Shown here piece after piece: positions 1 through 11,657 of a stretch of 64,000 nucleotides of DNA. The DNA lies in the NCBI GenBank assembly GCA_037367405.1, contig JAZKJV010002622.1, positions 1 through 64,000 on the forward strand, written 5' to 3'. A program made the position numbers and the translations under genes. Each line of letters begins with the position of its first letter. Within the stretch, counting starts at the first letter, position 1. The notes below the pieces were generated by a model. It was not told where the DNA came from. It ran no database searches and saw nothing but the letters and a program-made list of their open reading frames with translations. The stretch comes from Ottelia alismoides (Eukaryota; Streptophyta; Magnoliopsida; Alismatales; Hydrocharitaceae).

Positions 1-2147
1 AAGGACGGCGCACCGTGCGTGGAGTCGTGGTGACGAGGCGTCGTAGTGGCGCTTGGCAGCGGCCTGCGGTGGGAGGACGAAGGTCAAGGCGACGTGAGGG
101 GCACTGGTGGCCACATGTAGCGAGGGGGAAGCGTGGGGATGGTGTGCCTCGAGGACTGAGGCGGCTGAAAGGTGCGTGGATGGCGGCGCAAGGTTGGGGA
201 CGGGCGGAGCGAGAGTGGCTGGAGTTGGTGCAGCAATGGCGAAGGACGCAACAGTGCGTGGTGGCACCGCTGGTGCTTGGAGGGCCGCGTGGGCGTCAGC
301 GCCCGGCGAGCGGGGCGACAGCGTCGGGTGGCTTGCGTGGCGCGAGCGCATTAGAGGTGCGGCACAACACGAGCTGTTGCGGTGCGACACTGGACCGCGG
401 GCGGGGTGGCGCAGCCGTGTATGGAGGTCTGAGGAGCGGAGCTGCCACAAGCTGGAGGAGGGTGGCAGTGGCGATGGGGCTCCCGCCGTGGTTGGCCTGG
501 AGGTGATGGCCGGCCGACTGAGTGGGAGCTGCTGACAAGACGCACGACCTGCAACCCTATTTTTTTGTTTGCAATTTTTTTTATTTTTTTTCTTACAGGA
601 AATAAAATGTGAATGAATGGGCGGATTGTGATGGTGGTGGTGATAATGGTTGATGTAGGAATGAAGGTGATAGTGAATGTAATGTTGTGGTGGTGATATA
701 AATCAAGAAGAGAAAAAAAATGTTAGATAAAAAAAATAAAATGACAAGGAAAAGGAGGGAATACTTACCCATGATTTTGCCAGGTGGAGCTGCGATGTGC
801 GGCTCTCATCATCGCTTCAAGGAGATGGCGGCCTCCGAAACTTGGTAGCAAATTTGGAGAAGCTGCTGTTACGTGGGCGGTGCTCCACGGTTCTCACCTA
901 AGCCTTGTCATCACTCGACCTACTGCGCCAAAGTTGTCACCAATGACACATCAAAAGGGGATTGGGGCTCTCTTTCTCTCAAGAATGGTGGAGATGAAAA
1001 ATGGAGAGGGTGAGTGGAATAAATAGGAGGAGAAAGTTGGAAATGAAGTGGGGTGGAAGTTGGAGAAGTGGTCGAAGATGAGGGGGAGATGGGAAGTTGG
1101 TGACTTGGAGCAGAGGGCAAGTAGAGGGAGAAGAAGTAAAAGGGGAATAAAAATAAATATTAAATATAGTAATATAGTAGGCTACTAAAAATAATTTAAA
1201 AAATAATATCAAAATGATAATAATTCCGAAAATAATAAAATAAATCCGAAAATAATAAAAAAAGGGGTGACATGTGGCTGTTCCAGGAGCTGCCACATGT
1301 CGCTCCTAGAAAATTCAAAAGTTAAATGTATAACAAAAGGGATTACATGAAAAAGTTGTAAACACAAAAGTTGCTCGGCTTGATGAGATCTACAACTTTT
1401 GTGAAGGGACAAAAATTAAATGAAATCATCTGTACAAAATGTATTTTTGGGTGGTACCTTATAGGTATAAAATTCCACATTTTTATCTTTTGCATTTTTT
1501 TGTCATTTTATCAATAAGAGAAAAATAAAAATAAATATAGAAAAATTATGAAAAGAATATTTACAACTTAATCGTTTTTTTTGGATTTTTAATAATTATG
1601 AAAATAGAAGGATAAAATGCAAGGGCATTTCGGTCAATATGTACAATATACAAAAGGGGCCCAAAACCCAAGTTTTGCATACAAGCTCCGATTTTAATGA
1701 AATTAGTCTTGTTTTGAAGGTCTCTGAATGTATATTACTTTAAAAGTGAGTAGACCAAATTCAAACACTGTATGAATGAGATATGTGCATTTTAAGGCTC
1801 CTAGTTTCAAACTTGGATTAGGGTTTTATTAGTCAATTTTGCAAGTTAGTATTTTTTTGATATTTTTCTTTTATTAGTGTTAGTGATATATACACTATGG
1901 AGTTGATTTTATTGGATTTGGAATTAGTATAAAATATATACAAATAAGTGAAATATGGTGAATATACATGTGAATATTTACAAGTGAATTGGGCTTCTTA
2001 TTTAATGCAAATGCGAATGCTAAAATGCATATATTATTCATGCGTGCATGAATGCTAGTTATGCAATATAAGTGGAAATATGCATCTAATTACTCGAGAA
2101 CAAAGCTCTATTTTCAACTTTTAGAGTGATGAATCACAGATTCATTA
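1..2147 (-). repeat. LTR fragment of an Athila-like element (minus orientation), cut by the window edge
   Basis: The right end carries the family terminus: the block around 2101-2147 (AGAGTGATGAATCACAGATT, then CATTA) matches the E LTR ends at 44740 and 58045. The conserved block at about 1680-1800 is also present in E and H2. The first 540 bases are GC-rich, like the middle of the other LTRs, and open frames there have no recognisable domain. The terminal CA is mutated to TA. It may be the 3' LTR of H1, whose integrase lies at 6.7 kb, separated from it by P0; that assignment is inference. Confidence 0.8.
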
Positions 2148-3589
2148 GCGAGCCACCTTATATTTTTCTTTTTCTTTTTCACTCTCTTATGCTTAGCTTG
2201 AGCTATGTCTTCTTTGCGCTTCTTGTGCTCAGAGGACATATCACTCTCTATGTATCATAGGTTATGTATATACTCTGTATATATTTTACCCATAGCTTGT
2301 ACTTTGTGTAAGTCTATATTTTATTTAGGGGATGGGTTACTAACTTGTTAAATCTAAAAAAAACAAAACGAAAGTTGTAACCAACATTATTTGTATCCAA
2401 TCACGTGTGTAACACAAGCTTTTGAAAATTGGTTTTTTATTCATTTTTGCAAAAAAAACTCTTGCATTAAAAAACGTAAAAAAAAAGAAAAGAATTTTTT
2501 GTTTGCATTTCATGCATCTGCACTTCATCCAGTACTACATGCATATGCATTGGTGAAAAGCCCTTGGGTTCTAAACTGAGTTATGAGTAGAAATCGAGAG
2601 TGGTTTTGACTTGACCTTAATCCACCTAATTTTCAGAGGAACTTCACCGAGAAAAAGGATTTTAAAAGCTTCAGGTCTTTGACTTAATTCTTCGCGTTCC
2701 GCATGACAATGTACAAAATTTTACTCTTAGTGTCTAACCTGGTCGCCTCATTCTGGCACAACTCTTGAATAGGGAATTAATCTGTACTCTCGTACTATGC
2801 ACTTAGCTCAACCCAATGGATATTGGAAGACTGTGTGAGTCTCGTTTATAGTAGCATGGACATTTAAAGATTGAAGTACGGGCTGAAATAAAGTTTCAGA
2901 TAAGGGATGGACGGTTGGGCATAATTTTTCTAAGTCCCCAAAACATGTGCGGAAAGAAAGATTCTATATCTGTAGGGGCACAGTAAGATCATTGCATAGC
3001 AACCAAAAATCCAAACAAAAAGAATCCAACCACCAAATAAATATTTGACCAAAAAGGTCCAAGCTTCAAAATAACCTGCAGATCTTGGTAGAGACGTGGC
3101 TAAACTGGCTGGCTTCACAAGGAGAGGTGAATACATTGGTCACCCTCCAATTATTTTCCCCTTCTTCTAAAACCCCCCCTTTTGATTGTGAACACAACAC
3201 GATTGAACTTAGACAGAAATACCTGACTTACCGAGGATGAGTTATTAGAGGAGTGGTTTGTATGGTAGTCCGCCATTCTTAATGGGAAGAGCTAAAAACT
3301 TTCACACACATGAGACAATTGTTCAATGTTCATGATTTATGCTTTGGGAAGAGGATTGATCTAAGATGACATCTGAGTTGAAACTATTATTATGATATTA
3401 TAACTTGGAGGTTGTTGATTTTAAAACCCTAACTCTCATAGGAGTTCCGTCAAACTAATAATCCAAAGGTCGGGTCTAGCTCCATTTTCACCTTTTACTC
3501 ATGGCTTTGGTATGGAACCCAATCTCATTTCACCTCATTTCATTTCTTTAGTTGATCGGGGACGGGCATGGTTTAAGTATAGGGGATTT
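2148..3589 (+). mobile_element. P0: non-coding 3' internal tail of a plus-oriented Athila-like element
   Basis: Read on the plus strand this segment is the reverse complement of the H2 3' UTR (38.0-39.15 kb). It has the same order of landmarks: a decayed 'agctatgtc...gaggacata' hairpin near 2200-2245, then the stretch at 2590-2760 matching 38600-38830 in reverse. It ends in a polypurine tract near 3573-3585 (AAGTATAGGGGATT). It joins an opposite-oriented LTR end at 2148, so the gag-pol part and 5' LTR of P0 are missing. No coding capacity is visible. Confidence 0.75.
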
Positions 3590-6500
3590 ATGAATTTATG
3601 ATTCATCACTCTAAAAGAGATTAATTAAGCTCAGTTACCCAAAATTCATCTGCATTTTAACATTGATCTTGTATAGTTATCATTCATGCATGTATAAATA
3701 ATAATGACATTTTATCCTGCATAACTACATAAATAAGAAGCCAAAGCCCAGTTCAATCGACTTAAACCACCTCCATTGTATACATATCACTAACAAGAAT
3801 AAAGGAAAAATACAAAAAATCACTAATAGAAATAAGTGATCCATAAAAACAAACCCTAATTTTAGGATAAATGGACTAAAACGATGATATCTTCTCGTAC
3901 AATGTCTGATTTGATCCCACTCATTTTAAAATAATGTACATTCAATTACCTTCAAAACAAGACCAAGCTCAACTGAATCAGAGTTCGTATGTAAAATTTA
4001 GGTTTTGGTCCTCTTTTGTACATTGTGTATTTTATCCGATTTTGTCCTCTTATTTATGAATATATCCAATTGTTTTTATTTTATTTCCTTTTCATTTATT
4101 TTCTTTGATAAAATTTTTATTAAAATGCATAAAATTCAAACATAAATAAAATAAAATCAAAGAAATTGACAGAGCTTGAGTGTGCACTAATAATCTGTAC
4201 AAAAGTCATCTTAATCGTACTTTAATTTATTTATCCATTTTCTTAATTAATAAAAATTCAAAAAATAGAGTAATGTGTAAATATTTGTCTTTGATTTTAT
4301 CTTATTTTTTCTCGATTTTTTATCTTATTTAAAAATAACAAAAATTGCAAAACCCCAGAATCAGGTATTTTATACACATAGAGTACCACAAAAAATTCCA
4401 CTTCGTGCAAATAATATATTTTGATTTTGATCTCTTGATGGAAGTTTTAGATCTCATCGATGCAAGCAACTTTATGAAGAAAATTTTTCAATCCAAGGTT
4501 ATTTGCTATTTATTTTCTATTTAACTTTTTATTTTATTTTCTGATTTTTCTTGGAGGACATGAGGCGGCTCCTAGAGTCGCCACATGTTCCCATTTTTTG
4601 GCTTTTAATAAATTTGATTTTAATTTTGATTTTTTTAAAATAAACAATTGACACGTGGCATCATAATGCCCGTCCAATCTTTGTCGATCGGACGACCACT
4701 GCTCATCATCTATCTCCCTGTGATTTTGCCATTCGAATCCCCTTCTCCCCTAATTTCGCCAACCTTCCCTCCATGGTCGTCGCCGTCCCCTATCTCCCCC
4801 TTTCCATCTTTTCAGCCACCGCATGTATCTCCTATTCGATCTCTTCTCAAATCCGACTGACTCTCAATCAAACGACCACCCCCAAATCCCAATCATTCCT
4901 CGTCCAAGATCTTTGTCTACCCTCTTGTCATCTCCGAAAGCTCTCTCCTCTCATATTTAGTGACCTGCATCCTCACCTCCATGCTTCATCCGTCGTTATC
5001 AGCATAAGATGGAGCTTTGACTAGGGTGGTGACAACACATGTTCTGCTTCAAGCTCGGTGAGATCCGAGGTTAACCCTCATCATAGTATGCCACAACCAC
5101 TGCTCACTCTAGCCTTGCCGCACGCCGTCAAGCGTCTCCTCCTCCAGGTAACCACTTCCTCATTTATTATATTTCTTCTCCATCTATCTCTTCACTCCTA
5201 CGCCCTCCACCATCCGATCGACCAATCGATCCACCGTCGCTCCTTTATCATCATCCCCTTCTCCTGGTTTACTCCGACTCTTAGCCGTCGAGTCAACACC
5301 CCCTTCCACTTCACCCGACACCTCCCTCGCATCAATTTCTCTACCTGCAATACAATGCCATCATCTCCACCCTCTACATGATCTACCCCACCTTCGCGCC
5401 TCCGATCACCGTCAACATCGCACACCTCCACCTTGGACTCTCCATCGACATCCAGTCCAGGAGCTTCTCCTCCAGGAGGACTCCACATCTTCGCATGAGG
5501 CCCTCTACAGAACCTCGCCCACAATGCCATCATCTTCGCCTCTCCTTGGTCGAAGCCCGCACGACCTCCTCCTAAACCTACACTTGTGACTCCTCTCCAC
5601 TGCTGGGCTCGAGGTTCGAGGCCTCCTCCCACATGAGTTGCATGTGGTTGGGGGAACTTCTGCACAAAACCCACCTCACATGATCTTCACTGCATGCGAG
5701 AGGGGATATTTGCTGAAGACCCCCTCTAGAAGCACCAATTCGCATCAAAGTCCATCCACCCAAGGGTCACGTGACGCGTACCCGACCCTCTGGGCTTTTT
5801 TTGCAAGACGCCCTCTAGGTCTAGGTATTTACTTCCATGCCCCCATGTACAATTTCTATTGTATTTATCTTATTGTAATTTTGCAAATAGAACCTTACTT
5901 TTCATTTATGTTTTGATCAACAATTTTGCATCGTTTTACAATTTAAAATTTTGTATTTTGTTCAATAGTTAATTATCTATATTGTGGCATGCTCTTCTTA
6001 TTTTTATGCTCTGTGGTTAATTATTAATATTGTTTCTATGGAAAATAGCATATTTTACCCATTTTCTGCTCCGAAAATCATATTAAATTAACCACTACTC
6101 ATAAAATTAGAAAATTCACATATATTAGAATTAATTGTTATTTACATTGTGACAAAAAAGAACTGCATTTCCATGCATCGTTTGCTTTGTAAAAATCAAT
6201 TTGTGACTTTGAGTAATTAATTTTTAATCAGTATTAAACTCAATATTTTTAGGGTTTAAGATTTTTCTTGGATAGTTCATTTACTTATCTATCTTGACTA
6301 ATTTCTTCCTTGAAAATACATTTGTTTAATATTTATTATAATGAATTATTGTGATTCACATTAACCACATTCATTAATTCATAAAATAATCATATTGCAT
6401 CAGAAAATTGCAAAAAATTGCAATGCATTTATTTTATCATTATTAAAATCTCATTTTGTGATTTTTGGACTCTATTTGAATGTAATTTGCATTTTAATCC

Positions 6501-6700
6501 TTAAAGTTGGCTACATTTGTATTTGTATCCATTAATTGCATAAAAATACCAAAAAAAGTTCACCTCAGAAACGACACATTAAACTTCGATTGACATTAAC
6601 CTTAGCCATTCCTTTACCTCCTTGAGTTTGACCTTGGGACTTGCCTGGGTTAAATGAACCTAAAAACCATCCGCATTAATTAAATTAATTAATTGTGATT
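3590..6700 (+). repeat. P0 LTR, plus orientation
   Basis: It starts directly after the polypurine tract with the family terminus (GATTCATCACTCTAAAAG at 3600-3617), mirroring element P at 58056. A 'gacacgtggc' G-box-like site lies at about 4651-4660. A GC-rich central part (4640-5840) is followed by AT-rich U5-like sequence ending in a decayed block near 6580-6700 similar to the E LTR start in reverse. The exact right end is uncertain (about 6690-6720) because it is diverged and merges with H1 integrase sequence. Open frames inside it show no recognisable protein domain. Confidence 0.7.
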
Positions 6701-6719
6701 TATTGCTTGATTGATACCT

Positions 6720-7657
6720 ATTTCCTGACTACAACATCATATCAACACATTTTTATTCGCGCCTCTGATATCACAATACTTCCGTCGTCATGCACTTCTC
6801 TCACTCTGAATGTCTCTGTCCATTTACTCATCAATTTGCCTGAGAATATCTTGAACTTTATGTTGAATAAACACACTTTCTATCCAGTCTCAAAGGTCTT
6901 TCGTCTGATGTGTTGTCATGCTAGCATTTAACCTTCTCCTTGTACATCAAGTTGTTATCATACATATAATATCAGAATTCCAAGAGTTTGTTCAGATCCA
7001 CTTTTCTCTGTCGACCAACTTTCTGTGAGTCCAAATTGCATATGTTGACTGCACATCGTGATTTATAAATTAGTTCAATGGGCAGATGATACGAATTCCC
7101 ATATACAAGATGATAGGGAGACATGCCCAAGGGAGACTTGTAGCAGTCCTGTATGCCCAAAGGATGGAGTCCAAGAGTTGGGACCAACTCTTTTTACCCG
7201 GTCGCACATAGTTCTGCAAAATTGTTTTGATTTCCCTATTTGATAACTCTATCTTGCCATTGGTTTGAGGATGATTTGGAAAAGCGAATCAATGCTCGAT
7301 GTCGTACTCCTTATATTAATTTCTTGACCTCTTTATTTATGAAGGGATACCCCAATTTGATATCAGAATCTTTGGTATCGAGCTATGAAATGATGTTCTC
7401 TCACAAAAACCGACAAACCGTACATCTATCTGTGGCTCGAGCGGAAATAGCTTTAACCTAACGACTCACATAATCAACGATGAGATGGATGTGCTCAAAT
7501 CGGTGACTGTTGGGAAATGGTCCCATGAAATCAATGCACCAAGAATCGAACACATTTAAAATCTGAATAAATTTCAGGGGCATCGAGTCTTTAGCTATGA
7601 GGGTACTACCCATTTTCTGACAGTCAACACAACCTTTGATATATGCTACTGCATCCT
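6720..7657 (-). pseudogene. H1 integrase (and zinc-finger region) remnant, Athila-like
   Basis: On the minus strand this aligns with the E integrase (46740-47650). An open piece at 6972-7187 has the C-terminal integrase signature (SPLGMSPYHLVYG, then HLPIELIYKS). The sequence matching the start of the integrase core ('ttcatgggaccatttccc' when read on the minus strand) lies near 7510-7535. Frames are broken throughout, so it cannot encode an active DDE integrase, which would insert the cDNA into host DNA. It stops at 7657, where the LARD array is inserted, and resumes at 33605. Together with 33605-34414 it forms the older host element H1. Confidence 0.85.
7653..7657. repeat. Left target-site duplication (ATCCT) of the LARD array
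   Basis: ATCCT stands directly before the LTR start TGATGAC and is repeated directly after the last LTR (33605-33609). Joining the flanks at this pentamer restores continuity with the RNaseH/integrase region as seen in E near 47670. Confidence 0.9.
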
Positions 7658-8100
7658 TGATGACGAGGAAAAATCAAGGGTCTAGATATCCCACAAGGCG
7701 AGAAATCCAGTCGCTGAATTGACCACTTAAAGATCCCCAGATCAATCAACAATTAACCCACAATCAATGTATGCAATGAATATCCAAAAATGTGGAGTTA
7801 AAATTTATTATAACTCTACATGCAAATGTGTATAGGTGTAAGTAGAGGTAGAGGTCGAACACTGGGAGGCGAATGGTTGTATGAGAAATTGATTGTACAA
7901 TTATTCAATTCAATGATCATGTCCAAATCTTTATTGTTTTTGTGGGTTTTTAATTTTCTATTTTTTTATTTTGTTTTTGTTTTTATAATTTTTATTCTGT
8001 TTTTATATTATATATATATTTTTTTATAATTTTATTTTTATATTTTTAATTATATAATATAGATATGTATACATATATATAAAGAGATATATATATAAGA

Positions 8101-8122
8101 AGAGAGAGAGAGAGAGAGAGGA
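8101..8122. repeat. (AG)n microsatellite in LARD LTR1
   Basis: It is a run of alternating A and G. The same position is shorter in LTR2 (about 18888-18900) and LTR3 (about 30070-30083), so the tract has changed length since duplication. It is bordered by (TA)n tracts. Confidence 0.85.
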
Positions 8123-10059
8123 GTAATATAGTATATATATATAGATATAAATGCGTAAAATATATATAGATATAATTTTTTTAACTTTTTAATATTTTTC
8201 CAATTTTTTTATTTTTTTGGAATTTTGCTAATTTTTATGTATTTTTAATTTCAAAAATGTCCACAATATAGGACTAATTAAATATCCGTATACAATTTGG
8301 GTTTTAAAAAAAATAAAATAAACTCCAAAATTACCTAAATTAATTTTAATACATTAATAATAATATACACATGATTATAAAATAGGAAAAACATATTTTT
8401 GGTATTTTTTAAAGGGTTTTTATATTTTTTAGGATTTTGGAGCTTCTTGAAATTTTATATTTTCTTTTCTAATTTTTAGGGTTTTTCAATTTCTGGACTC
8501 AATATATATATATATATATATCTACCATATATAATTTTTTTGTAATTTTTCAAAAACATTTTATAATTTTTTTATTTTCTCCTTTAAACAGTATAAAAAT
8601 GGCTTCTTTTTATTTTTAATAATTAGGAAAAATGCCAAAAATGTGAAATAAAATGTGGGTGTGCAAGAGTATCACATAAAGCATCTATCCTAATTTTTTG
8701 TGCAATTTTAGAAGCCTGATAGGTATTTTTAATAAATAGAGAAAGGACACAACAATAAACAGCCTGGCCGGGGTATTTTTGCAAATAAAATAAGTTCCAG
8801 GGGCATCAGTGCAAAAATTCCTACTGAAATAAACATTTATTTATTTTTTCATAATTATTTTACAATATACAAAAACTACCAGGATATTCATGCAAAATTT
8901 CACGCGCCTCACGTGGGACTGCACGTGAGGGTCGGAAGGACCTAAATGCAATTCTAATAAACTCAGGGTCCTTTCTGCAAAATTTACAATTATTTTATAA
9001 CGTGCTAATTTATTTACAAAATCAAACATTAAATACAAAAAAGGCGGGGGCTAAATGTGCAAATTACCCCCAATAGGCGCTTCATCCGACGGCAGATCTC
9101 CTTTCACTAATCCACGTGGCGCCTCCACGTGGGCCGATGACGCTTCGCCGATGAGCGGTGAGGATTAGATCACCCAAGGTGATCTGACGGTCAGAGCGAT
9201 GCTCCATCGGACGGCTGTGATTGAAACTGGGGCCTTCGTCTTCATCCAACGGCGGGAAGCACACGTGCAAGAACAGGGAAGAACGCTCGCCGGAGCGAGC
9301 TTCTTCCGACCAAATCTCGCGCCTCCGCCGGTCTTCGCCGCTCCTGAAGGTCCCAAACGCTTCCTGGAAGGTTGCTTTGACTTCTGGAGGTCTTGGATCG
9401 GCAAGAGATACGCTGGAGCGCTGCTACGAGCTCGAAGAAGAATTGGGGCTCCAGGTACCTCCGCCAGCTTGTGATTCGTCTCCTGGTGCTTTTCCAAGCG
9501 CCTGACCTGCACAGAAAGCTCACACGGCTCGAGGGCGTCACCCTCGACCTGGGGTTTGAAGCTGATTGCAAGGGAATGGGTGGAGTGGCGAATCCTCCGG
9601 CGATGGGTGGAATCGAGGCTTCGATTCACGGATTCAGATGGGAATCCGGTTGGGTTGGAGTGGTCAGAAGGTGGAGAATGCGAGAGGGAGTGAAATGGAG
9701 GTGGAAGGGAGGCGGGGCACAGTCGGAAACAAGGTGGAGAAGTCGCGGGAGCTGAGCTCCGGCTAACTTCGAATTACTAAACTAATCTAATCTATGAATC
9801 TAAAAGCGAAATAAATGACAGGAATAAAATGCTGGAATGAAAATCTACCTAGAAATGATAAATGCGCAGCTCGAACTTGGCTGGAGGGCCAAGGAGCAGG
9901 ACGGACGCTGGAGCTCCGCTGTGGGTGCAACCTCCGCCTCTCCGATCGATTCAAGGTGCTGGCGAGCTCCCCCTGTCACAGGGAACATCACCGGGACCGA
10001 ATGCGGGGAAGGGATTGGCTGAAAGCTGACCAAATTTTGCAGAGGAGGAGGAGGTTCCT

Positions 10060-10070
10060 TATTTATAAAC
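10060..10070 (-). promoter_or_regulatory. Putative TATA box of LARD LTR1
   Basis: The minus strand reads GTTTATAAATAAGG at the junction of the GC-rich block. It is retained in LTR2 (20831-20842) and LTR3 (32024-32034). In LTR3, the 5' LTR of the array, transcription would run toward lower coordinates through the PBS at 29207. Placement is by motif only. Confidence 0.45.
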
Positions 10071-10229
10071 GAACTGGGCACCCTTATTGACCGGGCTGTA
10101 GCCGGCGATACGAGCTATGTACAAAGGAACTAAATGATCGGCGGGGATCATGGATGATCAGAGAATTAAATCCGTAAAGGATTCGAGGGCGATGGGTGAT
10201 AGGGACACCCAGGAAAAGAGGAGGAAAGA

Positions 10230-10245
10230 GGGGGGGGGGGGGGGG
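10230..10245. repeat. Poly-G run in LARD LTR1
   Basis: Sixteen consecutive G on the plus strand, which is a C-run on the element's sense strand. The equivalent run is interrupted in LTR2 (21004-21020) and is 11 G in LTR3 (32195-32205), as expected of replication slippage. Confidence 0.9.
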
Positions 10246-11645
10246 AAGACACTTCTGACGGGAGTCAGAGGCGCAGGGGGAGTTGACCGGAGGTCAACTT
10301 TCCCTGGCCCCTGATTGGTCCACATCGGACCGATCTTGACTTATTTATTTAATGTTTTAAATGAATTAATTAGGTTTTATTTATAAAATAAAAAATGTTT
10401 ATAAATTAATGTAGTATTTATTTATGATTTTTATTTATTTTTTTGAAGTATTTTAGTACAGTTTTATTAAAATAATGTGTATATGTATGTATTTACATGT
10501 ATTTTGTGTATTTCATTTTTAATTTGTTTATTTTCTTTTATTATTTTATTGGCTTATTTTATAAATTTATAACTTATTTTTATGAGTATAAATATATTTT
10601 TAATTGATTTTTATGAGGTTATTTACATTTTTAAGTAAATGTGTTTATGTATATGTAGGTATACTTATAGGTATTTTACCTATATATTATATACATTTTA
10701 TTTTTTTCACGTATTTTATTTATTTTTATTTTGGATTTGTATTTTTAATAAGTTATATATAATATCTACATTATTAGAAAAATATGAATGAATAAAGAAT
10801 TAAAAGAATAAAATCTCTTTTTATTTATATACATTCTTAACATAGGTATCTTGCCTATGTGATACAGAGACTTATTTTATTTCACAAATTCTTTTTTAGT
10901 TTTCTTTTAATCTCAATATGTACATGTATTAGAAACATTATTTACAAGATACTAAATATATAAATTTATAAAAATAATGAATATTGAATAAATGGAATAT
11001 TTTAATCAGGTATTATGTACAAGGTGGGCCAAAAAACCTAACTTCCACAGATGGACTCCAAACATTATGAAACTAATTTTATTAAATAGTTCATGGAAAG
11101 CTATATACAATTAAAGGTGAGTTTGGGTGATTTGGAGTTTTTATTTGCAAGATATGGGTCTGTGAAGTTGGGATTTTGGCTTTTTATTCTGGGTATAAAA
11201 TGTATACTGAGTATTATTTTTACACAAACTCAATTTTGTATTTTTATTTACATTATTGTCTACAACTTTCATGAACAAAGTTTCTTTATTTGCTGAATAA
11301 ATAATTATGTACAAAATAGGTGTCAAAAATGCATAAATGAATGAATAAATAAATGAGATATTTATTGTATAATTGGCCCTTATCTCCCCCTACTTTATTC
11401 GTTGTCGACTAATTACATGCTGGCCTTGGTCTCGGGTTCGGGTCATAAAATATTTGCAATATTTTATTCCTTTTTCTTTTCTTCCCTTTATTCTATAATT
11501 TTGGCATTAAAAACCTTATTCTATGTACAATAAACACAATGAATCATGAATGCTATTATATACAAATTAATGCCATTTACATGCATTCGCTGGGGTTTTT
11601 AAGGCCAAAATGATAGAATAAAGGTGATGAAATGGAGATTCATCA

Positions 11646-11657
11646 CCCCCTATACTT
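11646..11657 (-). promoter_or_regulatory. Polypurine tract next to LARD LTR1
   Basis: The plus strand reads CCCCCTATACTT directly after the LTR terminus CATCA. On the sense (minus) strand this is AAGTATAGGGGG followed by the LTR, the normal position of the plus-strand DNA primer. The same tract is at 22418-22429 beside LTR2 and at 44741-44753 in E. Confidence 0.85.

Larger units (their letters stand above)
7658..11645 (-). repeat. LARD LTR1 (3' LTR), 3988 bp
   Basis: It begins TGATGAC and ends ATTCATCA. The left part is very AT-rich (7900-8850). A GC-rich block follows (8880-10100, with CACGTG sites at 8909-9133). A conserved TATA-like site on the minus strand lies at 10060-10070, then a G-run at 10230-10245 and an AT-rich right third. 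Frames at 9165-9755 recur in the three LTRs because the copies are recent; they have no recognisable domain and are partly frameshifted. Confidence 0.92.

Noticed and set aside
15..554. Overlapping frames of 60-163 aa on both strands
   Set aside because: They lie in the GC-rich part of an LTR where stops are rare by composition. Translations are Gly/Arg/Ala-rich with no domain, and all frames are open alike.
9165..9755. Frames of 91-154 aa that recur in all three LARD LTRs
   Set aside because: The recurrence reflects recent LTR duplication. The frames overlap on both strands, differ in length between copies through small indels, and show no domain.
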